From: Coix lacryma-jobi var. lacryma-jobi
Taxonomy: Eukaryota > Streptophyta > Magnoliopsida > Poales > Poaceae
Length of the DNA stretch: 64,000 nucleotides
Reading direction: 5' to 3'
NCBI GenBank assembly: GCA_009763385.1
Contig: CM019823.1
Span: 169,166,302 to 169,230,301 of the forward strand
Positions 21,222 to 31,716 of the stretch are shown here, in pieces. How positions within the stretch are numbered: the stretch's first letter is position 1; the number at the start of each line of letters is the position of its first letter. Below the pieces are notes generated by a model. The model did not search any database. It worked only from the letters and a program-made list of their open reading frames with translations, and was not told the DNA's origin. A program made the position numbers and the translations under genes.

Positions 21222-22614
21222 GTGAATCTCTATCCCTTTCAAGCTCCTGCGGCGCCCTTAAAATGGCGATGTGACTAGCCTACGCTGAATAGTCCATCAA
21301 GGATGGTCATGGGCTACGAGAATGGGCACGTTATCGTACTGCCCGAAGAAGACCATGGAACAGTACCCCTGTACGGTCCGATACCGTGTGTTCACGCTAG
21401 CAGCGTAGCCACTACACTCCCATTTGCTGCTAATTCCGGTATGTTTTACAAGCTTTTTAGACGTAAAATGAAATGTTCACTCAACTTTTGATTAACCTGT
21501 GGCATTTTCAATTCGGGCCATCAGGGGGATGGGAAAAAAGAGAGCTCAATTCTTGCCCTGATGATCAAACAAGAGCAGAGCAGAGCAGCCAACGACGGCC
21601 GACGGGTAGTAGTTGCAACTATATGCAGTATAGTTTTAATAAGGTATCTCCAGCTCTGAATACCAATACTTTTCAGGCACAGGCATCAGCCCCTTGTACT
21701 CTTGCTCGTTGTACCGTCTCCTCCCAGTGCCAGCTGAGCAGAGCTTACCTGACAAACCACGCTTCTTCACAGGCAACAACGCCCAGCACACGCAGGCAGG
21801 CAGCAGGATCGGAGCACTCAACTGATGATGAAGCAATCCAATCAGCATCATTGCATCCAACGCATCTTCTCTGCCTCTGCTGTGTGCTGTCCTAGCCTAG
21901 CCTAGCCAAACCAAACCAAACCAAACCAGAGACAATCTGCTACTACTACAGTGCCAACGCTACGTGCCAACGCGCGCGAGTTCAGACTTCAGAGTTGAGA
22001 CTTGAGGCGGCGGAAAAATGACCGGGGGAGGGACTAGGGAGGCAGGCGATTCCGCTGAAAAGTTGGCGGTTCTGGTGCGTGCTCCCGGCCGGCCGGCTGG
22101 TCAGACTCAGGCAGGTGGAAACGCGTGGATGCAGACAGCAGGCCGGCAGCAGGGGCGGCGGCGGCGCTAGCGGACGCGGAGACGGTAGCTCGCTACGGCA
22201 AGTCATCAACCACTACCTGAGCTGAGCACAGACGCATCACCAAGGTTGGGGGCTGCTGGCTGGTTTGGCAATGCCCACAGCCCCCACCTCGATCTCCCGA
22301 TCTCCCCCTTCTCCTTACGCTTACGCCTTGCCTTGTCCTGCTGCGGCCGATCTGCATTCGCATTATTAATTATTATTTTGCCCGGCCGTCTGATGCCTGG
22401 TTTCTTCGCGTCGCGCGGCCAGACACCGACGTCTCAACCATTTCTCTTATCTTTCTCATTATTTTTCTTTCTTTCCCCGGCTTACGTGGCGTACGCGCGC
22501 CCATTCGTATCGTCGTTGCCGCGCGCGCGTCTTTAATTCAGCTGCTTGCTTCCTTGCGTGCTCCATTGCCAGCCAGCCATAAGTCGTCCTCCCTCTCGAG
22601 TTTAGTTAGGGTTG

Positions 22615-22653
<39 letters not shown>

Positions 22654-23112
22654 CGCTCGCGTCCATGGCGATCAGGATGGCTTCTTGCTACATGCATGAG
22701 AGATAGAGGTGGATGTTATTGCGTTGCTTGGCTGAGAGAGTGCGATGTTGGCATGGTTCAATCAAATCGCCCGGCCGGGCCAGGTGACTGAATTTTGCGC
22801 TTTCGATCGATCGATCGATCGTCGAGGTGCAGCATGGCGGCCCGTTTGATTGAGCCGTGCCAATATCACAACCTTCTCTAGCCTATGTGTGCGTCTGCTT
22901 TCTCAAGGTACGGGAATTTTGTGTTCTTATTATTATCGTCCTATAGGTGGTGTGGCACTGTGGCAGCAGTTGACCTATGCTTTCGGGTGATGTTGTCTTT
23001 CGCGCGCTATTTTTATAAGAGAGTGTGACGAGCCGATGACATTTTATTTATCATATCATATACATACGGAGTTCTATGATAACAAGTCTATCGCGATATT
23101 TATCATCATATA
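21222..23112. other. Non-coding stretch with GC-rich island and simple repeats
   Basis: No open frame with protein character. The GC content rises between about 21960 and 22600, which could be the upstream or 5' UTR part of a gene no longer present, but nothing coding follows. It holds (CCTAG)3 at 21891-21905, (CCAAA)4 at 21906-21925, a 38-base G run at 22616-22653 and (ATCG)n at 22804-22821. Confidence 0.5.
22616..22653 (+). repeat. 38-base poly-G run
   Basis: Unbroken G homopolymer. Such a long run is rare in plant nuclear DNA. It is either a true mutable G tract able to form quadruplexes or an assembly or read artefact. Confidence 0.95.
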
Positions 23113-23275
23113 CATATTAATAACTTGTCTTATTATATTAATAACTCCGTATGACTTGTATCGCCACATTTTTTTATTTTTTATTTTATCATTTCGTTTT
23201 TTATTTTGCTATATATTATAGAAAAAAATAAAAAAAGTGATGGTAGATAATATAATAAGACAAGTTATTAATATG
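23113..23275. repeat. 28-bp perfect inverted repeat
   Basis: 23113-23140 starts CATATTAATAACTTGTC and is the exact reverse complement of 23248-23275. A 107-bp AT-rich loop separates them. It may be an AT-rich MITE core or a hairpin-forming local inversion. No target duplication was identified. Confidence 0.75.
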
Positions 23276-24567
23276 CTCACAGTCGTTGGCACAGTCTATA
23301 TTGACTGGTGAAGTTTTGGTTATTTGTTTTGGTTGGTGGTAAAGTGCACTTGAACCGTTTTTCGTTAGGCACAGTAGTTACGTTGCTTTTAATTTCTCAC
23401 CTCCCGCTCAACATCGGTCTCTTGAGCCCTCATCCTCGCGCGGTACTCACGTTTTGTTTCCTATTCTTTTCTTCCTCTTTTGTTGTTCTTCAGAAATCGT
23501 TGTTTTGGTATGGTGGTGTTATACATGATTTGTTATACATATGATGTGATAATATGTGTATATGGTTATACCCGGAGTTTGGATATTTGTTATATCGTTG
23601 AGCATTGTGCGCCCATCAATTGGCGTTCGCATTTTTACCTATGGATGTCCCCCCGCCTCGCACCGTGATTAAGAGCCGACTCACAATGGTACCTTTCACT
23701 AACGTGCGTCGCGTTCAAGAGTAGGTTGCGACTGTCGTTGGATCATAGCAAAACTTACTCAGTTATGTTAGATATGATGCTTAGGATTAAAGGTAAAAAA
23801 GTTTTCTTAATTAATGTTACTGGCATCGAGAATCATACGATTTGACAATATCACAGGGATAGCAATAATTGTAAATAAAACATGGACTTGATTAATGTTT
23901 TTTGGCTTTAGGAAGAAGAAGAATTTTATATGTGTTTCTAATCTTTATTAGATGATAATAAACGGTGTTACAATAGTTGAAACTAATAATAATATCGACG
24001 TATCATTTCTTACGAACTTGATGATTGTAACATGAGAAATAATACATGTTACACAAAATATTACCTTCTCTGGAGGAGTGCGCGTCATAATCCTCTTCTC
24101 GTAATTGAAGAACATCCTTTGTTAACATGAATCTACAAGACGATGGTAGTCAAATCATCATACTGTTTTTTAAACTATGAATAACTAAAGTTACTTTTCA
24201 TAGTTCAACTTTTTTAGAGGCTGTGTATCTGCAGCGGTGTGCGTGTGGAGCATTTGCGTGGAGGCGCGGCGGGGCGGCGGGCGGCGGGCGCGTGGGGGCT
24301 TGCGTATGTCAATGCGGACAGTGGCCGCGTTGCTGCAACGACGTACACGTGGGGCGCTTGCGTGATGGCGCGGGCGGCGGCTTACGCATGGATGTGTGCG
24401 TGGACGGTGGGCTCGCATGCATTTCGATGGATGTATTTTTTCAAACGGGGTGTATCTACGCGGACAGCGGCCAATGCGTGTTTAGACATACGGTATAATC
24501 GCGTGCATAAGTCTCGCCTGCATTCGTGGAGTTATTGGACGGTGGCCTCGGATCCTGGACGATGATT
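23276..24567. other. Non-coding stretch
   Basis: No gene supported. About 24215-24560 is GC-rich with loosely repeated words (GGACAGTGGCCGCGTTGC-like). The open frames there are low-complexity. The last three bases, ATT, are the left target duplication of CACTA-2. Confidence 0.5.
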
Positions 24568-24715
24568 CACTAGTAGAGGATGGGCCTTTAGTCCCGGGTC
24601 CTAGGGACCTTTAGTCCCGGTTCTGGACCCGGGACTACGGTTCGGCGGGACTAAAGGTTTGCTACAGTATTCGACCCGGGACTAAAGGTTTGGAATAAAA
24701 ACGAAAAAATGTTGT

Positions 24716-24786
24716 GGCTGTGGAGATTCGAACTCAAGACGCACAGTTAGCCTTCACGTGCGCGCGTTACCAACTGAGCTACACTA
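24716..24786 (-). other. tRNA-derived relic inside CACTA-2
   Basis: On the minus strand a consensus A box, TAGCTCAGTTGG (24770-24781), is followed by a consensus B box, GAGTTCGAATC (24724-24734). This is the spacing and sequence of a tRNA gene's internal Pol III promoter. Acceptor-stem pairing is not convincing. It is a relic or a tRNA-like module that could still bind TFIIIC. Confidence 0.6.
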
Positions 24787-24834
24787 CACATCTAACAGAA
24801 TAGGATACTCCTTCTTTTTAAATTGTGTCTGGAA

Positions 24835-25052
24835 GGACCTTTAGTCTCGGTTGGTGTTACCAACCGGGACTAAAAGGTCCTTTAGTCCCGGTTGGTAATA
24901 CCAACCGGGACTAAAGGTCCTACCTTTAGTCCCGGTTGGTATTACCAACCGGGACTAAAGAACACTGACCCTTTAGCCCGGTTGCCTCTCGGTTGCCTCG
25001 AGGAAAAGGAACCTTTAGTCCCGGTTGGTGTTACCAACCGGGACTAAAGAAC
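24835..25052. repeat. Array of near-perfect palindromes in CACTA-2
   Basis: Four or so units in which CTTTAGTCCCGGTTGGT is followed within a few bases by its reverse complement ACCAACCGGGACTAAAG. Each can fold into a hairpin of about 17-20 bp. In CACTA elements such subterminal motifs are the transposase binding sites. Confidence 0.88.
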
Positions 25053-25133
25053 TTTTAGCCCCGGACACAAAAATATTCGAGGCTAATGTCCGAATCTGTC
25101 TATCGCCCAAAGGCCATTTCTCTAGTAGTGATT

Positions 25134-25885
25134 GGTCGGCCTCGCCTTTGTCCGTGGAGTCGAACGGCGGCCTCGTAGCTGGGATCGCGGACGGTGTCCT
25201 TGTGAGCTCGGCCTGGGATCGCGCATGGCGATTGGCCAGCCTCGCCTGCACGGATGGCTACCTCGCAGATGGCGTTCTCGTGAGCGTGGCCTAGGAACGC
25301 AAGATAATTGGGCGGCCTCAAGGCTGGGACAGCGGACGACGGCCTCACAAATTTTCTGTTTTTTTCTTCCTCGACGGTCTGGGAACGCGCAAGGCCTCAA
25401 GGATGGGACAGGAGATGGCGTCCTCGCTATTTTTTCCACGTTTTTTTCTTCCATGGCAGCCTGGGCACGTGCAAGGCAACTAGCTGACGTCAAGGGTGGG
25501 AATGAAAACGATGTGTGTTTAGGTGGTGATTTTTTCTGTGATGTTTTTCTTCCGCCATCTGATCTGTCATATGCGTTTTTGCCTTGTGTGGAGGAGGATG
25601 TATATCGTACATTTAATCTGGTCGTTAGATATGAACGAGTAAGAAGAAAAATTATGATAGAAGCAAAAAAATGTGGTAGAAGCAAAAAAGAAAAAGAAAA
25701 GAAAACTAGAGCCCGGGGAAGGTACGCGCTTCCCACAGTGCACAAATAATAGTAAACTTTACTGTGGGAAGCTCGGTGGCTATAGAGGCCTCCTACGCTC
25801 CTGACAACGTTTATTGAACAGGTAGCCAAATGACAGCTTTGTGGACTCCGCGTTTGGGGTCGACTGAGTTGACTCCATTTATTTA
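25134..25885. other. Non-coding stretch right of CACTA-2
   Basis: About 25140-25460 repeats words such as GGCCTCG, CTGGGA and GATGGC in a loose tandem way. The long open frames on both strands have no domain-like features. I cannot support a gene. Confidence 0.5.
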
Positions 25886-26222
25886 GACCCATTAGTTCTT
25901 AGCCTAAAAAATTTCACCTATCATATCAAATATTTAGACACATAGACAAAATATTAAAATATACTAAAAATAATTAATTACACATATTACAAAAATTCTA
26001 CAAGACAATTTTAACTTTAATTAATCCATGATTTGACAATGTTGTGTGCTACAGTTAACATATGTTAATAATAGATTAATTAGTCTTAATAAATTCGTCT
26101 TATGGTTTCAAGTCGAACTATGTAATTTGTTTTTTTATTAGTCTATTTTAATATATTAAATTAGTGTCGCAACATTCAACGTGACATCAAAAAACTTTTC
26201 ACCCTCTAACTAAATACCCTTT
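25886..26222. mobile_element. Decayed MITE G
   Basis: A core with ATTAATCCATGATTTGACAA, AGATTAATTAGTCTTAATAA and AATTCGTCTT, and an end reading CTCTAACTAAATACCC, fits a common grass MITE type with GGGTGTTTAGTT-like ends. The left end (GACCCATTAGTTCTTAGCC) is diverged. Borders are approximate. Confidence 0.5.
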
Positions 26223-26464
26223 CATAAAAAAATCTCTCTCAGAAAAAAGCCTTAAGGGTGTGCTGTTGTACCTTTTTATGGACCTCGCTTGCTTCATACG
26301 CTGTCATTTGATATATTTGTCTCGTTCTTTAGGCTCAAATATTACACATCAAACTATTAACTAATTTTTTTGGTGGCATAATATAAAGCCAAACCAAGCG
26401 ACTTTATATGTGTTCTTTTAGATAGTATAAGCTTGATTACTCTTATCACGTGCAAAACAGTAAT
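26223..26464. other. Non-coding flank of gypsy-2
   Basis: AT-rich, no features seen apart from the final GTAAT (26460-26464), the left target duplication of gypsy-2. Confidence 0.6.
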
Positions 26465-27136
26465 TGTTGGGAGCACACTTGCCCAACCCCCGCACACGGG
26501 CAGGGGAGTGACGAAGGTGGCCGATCGTCAAACCGAACGCAAGGGTACAAAGAAACAGGAACAGTGGTGTTGTAGCTACCGCCCGTGAGCGAGGTACTGG
26601 AAAGTAAGCGGTGGGGATATTTTTTAATTCTCAAAAGTCCCTCCATTACACTGTTCATCCCATGGTATTTATAGGAAATAAAAGACACTAGACGAATTAC
26701 ATTAGGGTACAAGAAAGATTCCTCTGCATCGCGTGGCGAAAGGGCAAAATCGTACTAACACGGGCAGAGTGGAAACCCTAGCTCACTTCCTACCCGTCCG
26801 CCGCCATCTGGTTTTCGCACACCTTCGTGGGAACGCGGAGGTTGATCTCTCAGCTCCGCCAGTCGCGAGGCCCGCGTTCGCTTGCCATCCGTTGAGCTTA
26901 GCCCTCCTTGCGAAGGTGCGCAGTATGCGCGAGGGTTGTTCCTGTCCTCTTCACGCTTTTTTCCTGTAAGAACCACAAGATAACTCGAAGGTCGAAACAG
27001 TATCTGAGGGTAGGTAAAACGATCTGAGGGATTTAAAGGGTAACGAGGGTTTCCTCGATGGAACGCAAGGCACCGCGAGGGTCGTCTCCAGACTCAGCCC
27101 GCGCGACGTCACTGCCGAGGGTTCCTTCCCCCAATA
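26465..27136 (-). repeat. gypsy-2 LTR (3' in element orientation)
   Basis: 672 bp, starting TGTTGGGAGC and ending CCCCCAATA, paired with 38233-38913. A minus-strand TATA (TATAAATA) lies at 26666-26673. The base-for-base agreement is high, with scattered indels. It is followed by GTAGCCCTCGATGG, the likely polypurine tract in opposite orientation. Confidence 0.92.
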
Positions 27137-27359
27137 GTAGCCCTCGATGGCTTGGATCTAAAAACGATCGATCTTTAGGCCCAAGCAGCGCCTTTGTTTG
27201 GAAGAGAAACAGTGTCCCTCGGCAGCGACGCCCGCGACTGCTTGTGGGCCGGGCCGTTGGTTTTTAGTTTGTGGTGTTTGAGGTCCATTTCATTTTTTGT
27301 GCCGTTGTTTTTTTGGGGTCCGTGCTTTTTTGTCGAGCTGAATGGTTCGTGCCTTGGCC

Positions 27360-27367
27360 TATAAATA
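27360..27367 (+). promoter_or_regulatory. TATA box of the gypsy-2 antisense gene
   Basis: TATAAATA in the context GGCCTATAAATATGTGGG, plus strand, about 153 bp before the ATG at 27513 and outside the LTR. It corresponds in sequence and spacing to 5190-5197 of gypsy-1. Confidence 0.65.
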
Positions 27368-27512
27368 TGTGGGTTGGTAGATGCCTTGAAGTTGTGCCAT
27401 CCTTTTGTATAGCCAACCTGCTGCTGCGATTTGCTTGTAGCGAGGGTTTGTCTTATTGTTTATGAAGGTTGAGTGAGTCGTTCGTTGTGCGAAGTTTTAG
27501 TCAGCTAAAGAG

Positions 27513-30500
27513 ATGGCTAGGTTGAAGCAGACTGCTCGTGTTGCATCTCCGTCCGGCATGGACAAGGGGATAACTTTTGAGTTTGGGCTTAGTCGAGTTT
27601 GTAACTCGGATTTTGCCTTGTACATCAGGCGAGGCTGGATCGAGGAGGGAAAGGCGAGGGCCAGCTCCGGAGAGACTGTGCCGAAGCCGGAGGCTGACGA
27701 AGTGTGTTGTTTTGAAGAGTTTTTTGAGGCCGATCTGCGATTTCCAACGATTTCGTTCGTAACTTCGGTGCTTCAGCGTTTTAAACTGAAGTTCCATCAA
27801 CTGACGCCTTCGTGCTTTATGAAGTTGTCTATTTTCGTGTGGGCTTGTCGGTCTCAGGGCGTTACTCCGCATGTCAAAGGTTTTGTGCAGACGCACGCGT
27901 CCATATGCAGCCAAGGAAAATAACTGACAGCGAGGGTAAGGTTAGTTTTGGTCAGTTTGCTGTGTACACATTCTGCCATAGGGCTGGTTCGAAACTTCTG
28001 GTGCAAGCTCAGAAAAAAAAGTGGACGAGTGGGTGGCAGGAGCACTGGTTTTACTACAAGCTTGGTGGAGCTGCTGAGCTGAGTGGTGAGCCTCCACCCC
28101 TCGGTGATGTGACCGCCGAGGCCTTGATGTCTGGAGAAGCACATGCTGAAGTTGATTGCTTGAGGGTGTCGCTCGTTCTTAGTGTGCTCGCGACTTGGTA
28201 GAGGAGTACTGCTGCGCCAAGGTTTGGCCACTCAGCCGGAAACAAGTTTGGTTCACGGTTGAGGATGTATCTGCTTATGAGGCGAGGGGTCTGAATAGAC
28301 CGAAGCTTGATTTGAACAAAATTTGGGAGAGTACGCTTAAGAAATTTCCTAGTCGGGAAGCTGGTGTCGAAGCTATTCTGAAACGGGTTCAACAAACTGT
28401 TGAAATTCTTGTCAGGAAGTTGTCGACCCTAGAGGTTAAGGCCATTCATGGCACTGTGGGGAGTAGCGGTCGAGTCAACAGGCTGTTTGATATGCTTGGG
28501 ATTTCGTATCCTGATTGGCCCGCACCTTCGAGCGAGGATGCACCGAAAAAGAGGAAACACACATCCACGGAGGAAAAGGGGGTTGTCTCCAGGCCGAAAA
28601 GGGGTCGTGGTCGTGGCCGCGGCAGCGCTGGCGGTCGAACCGAAACACTGGCGACGAAGGTTGCTATGGCGTCGGGCGCTGCCGGCACTTCCTCTTCCTC
28701 GGCCATCATATCGGTGACGGGTGGCCGAGGTGTTGCTAAGGTCGGGGAGAGTGTACCGTGCATCGGCGGGGATTGGATCTTTGATCCAGATATCTGATGA
28801 CGAAGGTCCTCCGATGATGATGATGAAAAGGAGGAGGAGAAAGAGACAGAGAAAGAGGCCGGCACTGAAGATGATTCATCTGATGAAGCTAGTGATACCT
28901 CCGGCAACGAGGGCGACTCAGACGAAGAAGTGTCCATTGGTGATGACTGTGGGAAAGCGATTGTCTCGTCGAGCGTGGACGCTGAAGCTGCCCGTAGCAT
29001 TGATGAGGTGCTGCGGGACCTCGAGCCTGAGAGCCCCGTGCGAGGGTTTGTGCCCGAGTTCGCGGGGTCACACATCTGGGTCGATGGTTTTGAGGTTAGG
29101 GGTGAGCTTGAATCAGAAAGAAATCCTAGAAAAAAGTCGTATGGCGAAGCTAGCCGGTCCAGCCTTCCTTATTTTGCCAGAAGGTTGGGGTTTCGGATCC
29201 AGCGACAGAGCTTTTCACGAGTCCAGACCTTCGAGAGTGTCATCTGCAATGCGCTCCGGAGGAAAGGCATTTTCTTGGCCGAGTGTTTGGACGTGTCTGT
29301 GTGCCGGAGGCGGAGCTTCGATTGGTCAACCAACCGCTGGACGAGCTTCATGATGATATGGATGTTAAGCTAGCGGAGGTTGATGCTTCTCAACCGCTCC
29401 GCGCGCCGAAGGTCAGGTTTAAACAACGACTATATAAGCAAACGGTTGGCCGAGGTGAGAGAGAAAATAAAGACCTCCGGCGAAGCTTGGAAAACAAAGA
29501 AATTGAGCTTAAAGGAGCTTTGGAAAAAGTTAAGAAACTCGAGAAGAAACACAGGTTGTTGTGAACCGTAATACTGAGCCGTTATCTGCTTGTCGTGATA
29601 AGGATAAAGATTTGATTTCTGCGAAGGGCCGCATAGAAGAGCTGACCTCGGAATTGGCTTCGCGGTCGGAGACGTGGCAGGAAAGCATGGGAAAATTAAG
29701 GGCAAAGTTGATATCTGCTTGACCGAAGCCGGCGGCTCTACCGAGGAGCCGCTGCCCGCTGCTAATGCGGAGGCCTTCGAGAGTTGGCTAAGTAACGAGC
29801 TTGATGTTTTTAGCTCATTGGTTGGTAATGCAACCGACTTGGGGGGTACGCCGGAGCTTTAGCGATGGCCGGTACACTTCACCAAGCAGACTGCGATCAC
29901 CTTCGCAAGATCAGAAAACCGAACCACGTTTTTCCAACGGTTGACGAGTGTGTGTAAAATGAAGGTTGATAACGCGGAGGTTCGGAATTACGCGATGCGC
30001 TTGCTTCGCAAATTCTGGATTGCTGGTGGGGGCCGTGCGCTTGCCTTCGAAGAGGTTGCCGAGGCTACACGTCAGGTTTGTGATATCTGAATTTTTTTGT
30101 TTTTTTTGGGTTCATTTATGTAAGAAAGTGTTATATTAATTTTTGTGTTCCGCCTCCATATTTCCTTGCAGGCTCGGAGGGACGCGATGCCTTCGCCATC
30201 AGCAACTGATGGTGCTGCTGGTTGCTCCAAAGCCGCACCTGCGCACAGTTCTGCGGAGGTTCCACCTGTCGAAAGCGGTGCCCTTGGCCGAGGAGGCCCC
30301 CGTCACTGGAGAGGCTATTGTGGAGGAGGAGGTAGCGACGGTCAAGACGCTTGTTGCTGAACCATCTATGGCGGAGGCTGCTGCAAATGTGGAGGGATTG
30401 GATGCTCCAGCTTGCGAAACTGATCGGGCTACAACGGTCGAGGTTGAGGCGAAGGAGCAAGAGGATGCCGAGCAGGTTTGAGGTGCAGGGGTGATTTTCA

Positions 30501-31104
30501 AGAAGTTGTAATTTTGTTAAAATTTTAGGTTTGGGAGGAGTTGGTGTAAAACACTGAGACTTTGTTGACTGTTTGCCAATGCAGGTTCCTGATGGAACTG
30601 TGCTTGAGGTGTTTGACGTGACACATCTCACGTTAAATTATCAGGATACCTTTATATCTGGCGAATCGTGGGCTCGGGCGAAGTTCAAACACCCCTCGCT
30701 ATCTTTCGAACATTTTTGGTGGTCGAAGTTGCGGAGGTATGAGTTGAAGAACAGCCGATCGAGCCAATTTTGGCGTAACGCGGATTATACGGACCGGCAA
30801 GCCACGCACTTTTTGTTTGGCTCTTCCTCTTCTTTCGCAACCTGAGGTTGATGATGACATCGATGAGAGAACGGCCTTGGACTATTTGTTTGGGCGTAGC
30901 AACCTTGATGTAGGTTCAGACGGTTGTACTGTAATTCCGAAGGAGGAGCCTTCAAAGAATAATGATGTAGATCGAAGGTATATGTATAGAGCGAGGGTGT
31001 TGCCCGGTGAATTGCCACTTGTGCCCGCGGCCCTTTGTTGTGGGGACCTATTGTTCCGGTGGAGCTTGGGTTTGAAGAGGGTTACGATGGTTTTGAAGAT
31101 GTAA
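27513..31104 (+). pseudogene. gypsy-2 antisense gene, product with H3-tail-like N-terminus
   Basis: The start ATG at 27513 opens a frame beginning MARLKQTARVASPSG. Eight of the first nine residues equal those of histone H3 (Leu replaces Thr at position 4). No histone fold follows. The next part (27720-28060) has the layout of Transposase_28-like proteins (FFEADLRFPTISFV, then WQEHWFYYKL). From 28195 come a helical region, a PKKRKH nuclear-signal-like motif (about 28546), an RGRGRGRG AT-hook-like run (about 28605-28630), an acidic Asp/Glu stretch (about 28800-28930) and a coiled coil (29440-29560). Plausible introns: 30076-30171 and 30476-30584. Several frame changes (near 27900, 28195, 28800, 29370, 29720) break it as read. 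Function is unknown. Confidence 0.65.
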
Positions 31105-31265
31105 TATTGATTGAAAATGAGGAAGATCCTTCATAACTTTGTACACTTTTTTTACCGTTTTGTGTGAATTGATGAGGAAAAAAGTTTTACCTTTGCCCGG
31201 TCTATGGCTGAGTTTACGTTATTGTGCAATTAACGTGCTTTGGAAAACGTTGATGCTCTCCTTTA
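31105..31265. other. 3' flank of the antisense gene
   Basis: AT-rich non-coding sequence leading into the tandem arrays. It is a likely 3' UTR of the antisense gene. Confidence 0.5.
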
Positions 31266-31705
31266 TTTTAGCGAGGCTCGCCTAACGTTTATGTAAGCTG
31301 ATTAGGAAAAAACAGCGACGCCCCCTTTTCTTTTAGCGAGGCTCGCTTAACGTTTAAGTAAGCTGATTAGGAAAACAGCGACGCCCCCTTTTCTTTTAGC
31401 GAGGCTCGCTTAACGTTTATGTAAGCTGATTAGGAAAACAGCGACGCCCCTTTTCTTTTAGCGAGGCTCGCTTAACGTTTATGTAAGCTGATTAGGAATA
31501 AACAGCGACGCCCTCTTTTCTTTTAGCGTGGCTCGCTTAACGTTCATGTAAGTTGATTAGGAAAAAACAGCGATGCCCCCTTTTCTTTTAGCAAGGCTCG
31601 CTTAACGTTTAAGTAAGCTCATTAGGAAAACAGCGACGCCCCCTTTTTTTTAGCGAGGCTCGCTTAACGTTTATGTAAGATGATTATGAAAAAACAGCGA
31701 CGCCT
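31266..31705. repeat. Tandem array 1 of gypsy-2: seven copies of a 62-65 bp unit
   Basis: Each unit begins TTTTAGCGAGGCTCGCTTAA, continues with GTAAGCTGATTAGGAAAA, and ends CAGCGACGCCCCCTTTTC. Unit starts are near 31266, 31331, 31394, 31456, 31521, 31586 and 31648. Inside each, GCGAGGCTCGC is a short palindrome. No coding. Confidence 0.93.
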
Positions 31706-31716
31706 CCTTCTCTGGT

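Larger units (their letters stand above)
24568..25130. mobile_element. CACTA-2: short non-autonomous CACTA element
   Basis: Starts CACTAGTAGAGGATGGG and ends GGCCATTTCTCTAGTAGTG, the inverted counterpart. The ATT target duplication is exact (24565-24567 and 25131-25133). 563 bp, no coding. The inside is packed with CCTTTAGTCCCGGTTGGT palindromes and a tRNA-like relic. The ends and subterminal repeats match the type seen in the larger CACTA-3 (start CACTAGTTAGAGAACAGG at 40874), a possible source of transposase. Confidence 0.93.

Noticed and set aside
22246..22536. Open frame in the GC-rich island
   Set aside because: Short, no recognisable motif, no supporting neighbours; likely chance in GC-rich DNA.
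24191..24565. Several overlapping GC-rich open frames on both strands
   Set aside because: Low-complexity Gly/Ala/Arg translations in every frame; no family resemblance.
24716..24786. Functional tRNA gene
   Set aside because: Internal A and B boxes are good but the acceptor stem and anticodon arm do not fold convincingly; it lies inside a CACTA element.
25132..25749. 205-residue open frame to the right of CACTA-2
   Set aside because: Starts in the CACTA flank, low-complexity and loosely repetitive, no domain-like pattern, opposite strand equally open.
27513..27923. A histone H3 gene or pseudogene, because of the MARLKQTAR start
   Set aside because: After about nine residues no H3 sequence follows; the frame continues into a Transposase_28-like protein within a retrotransposon.
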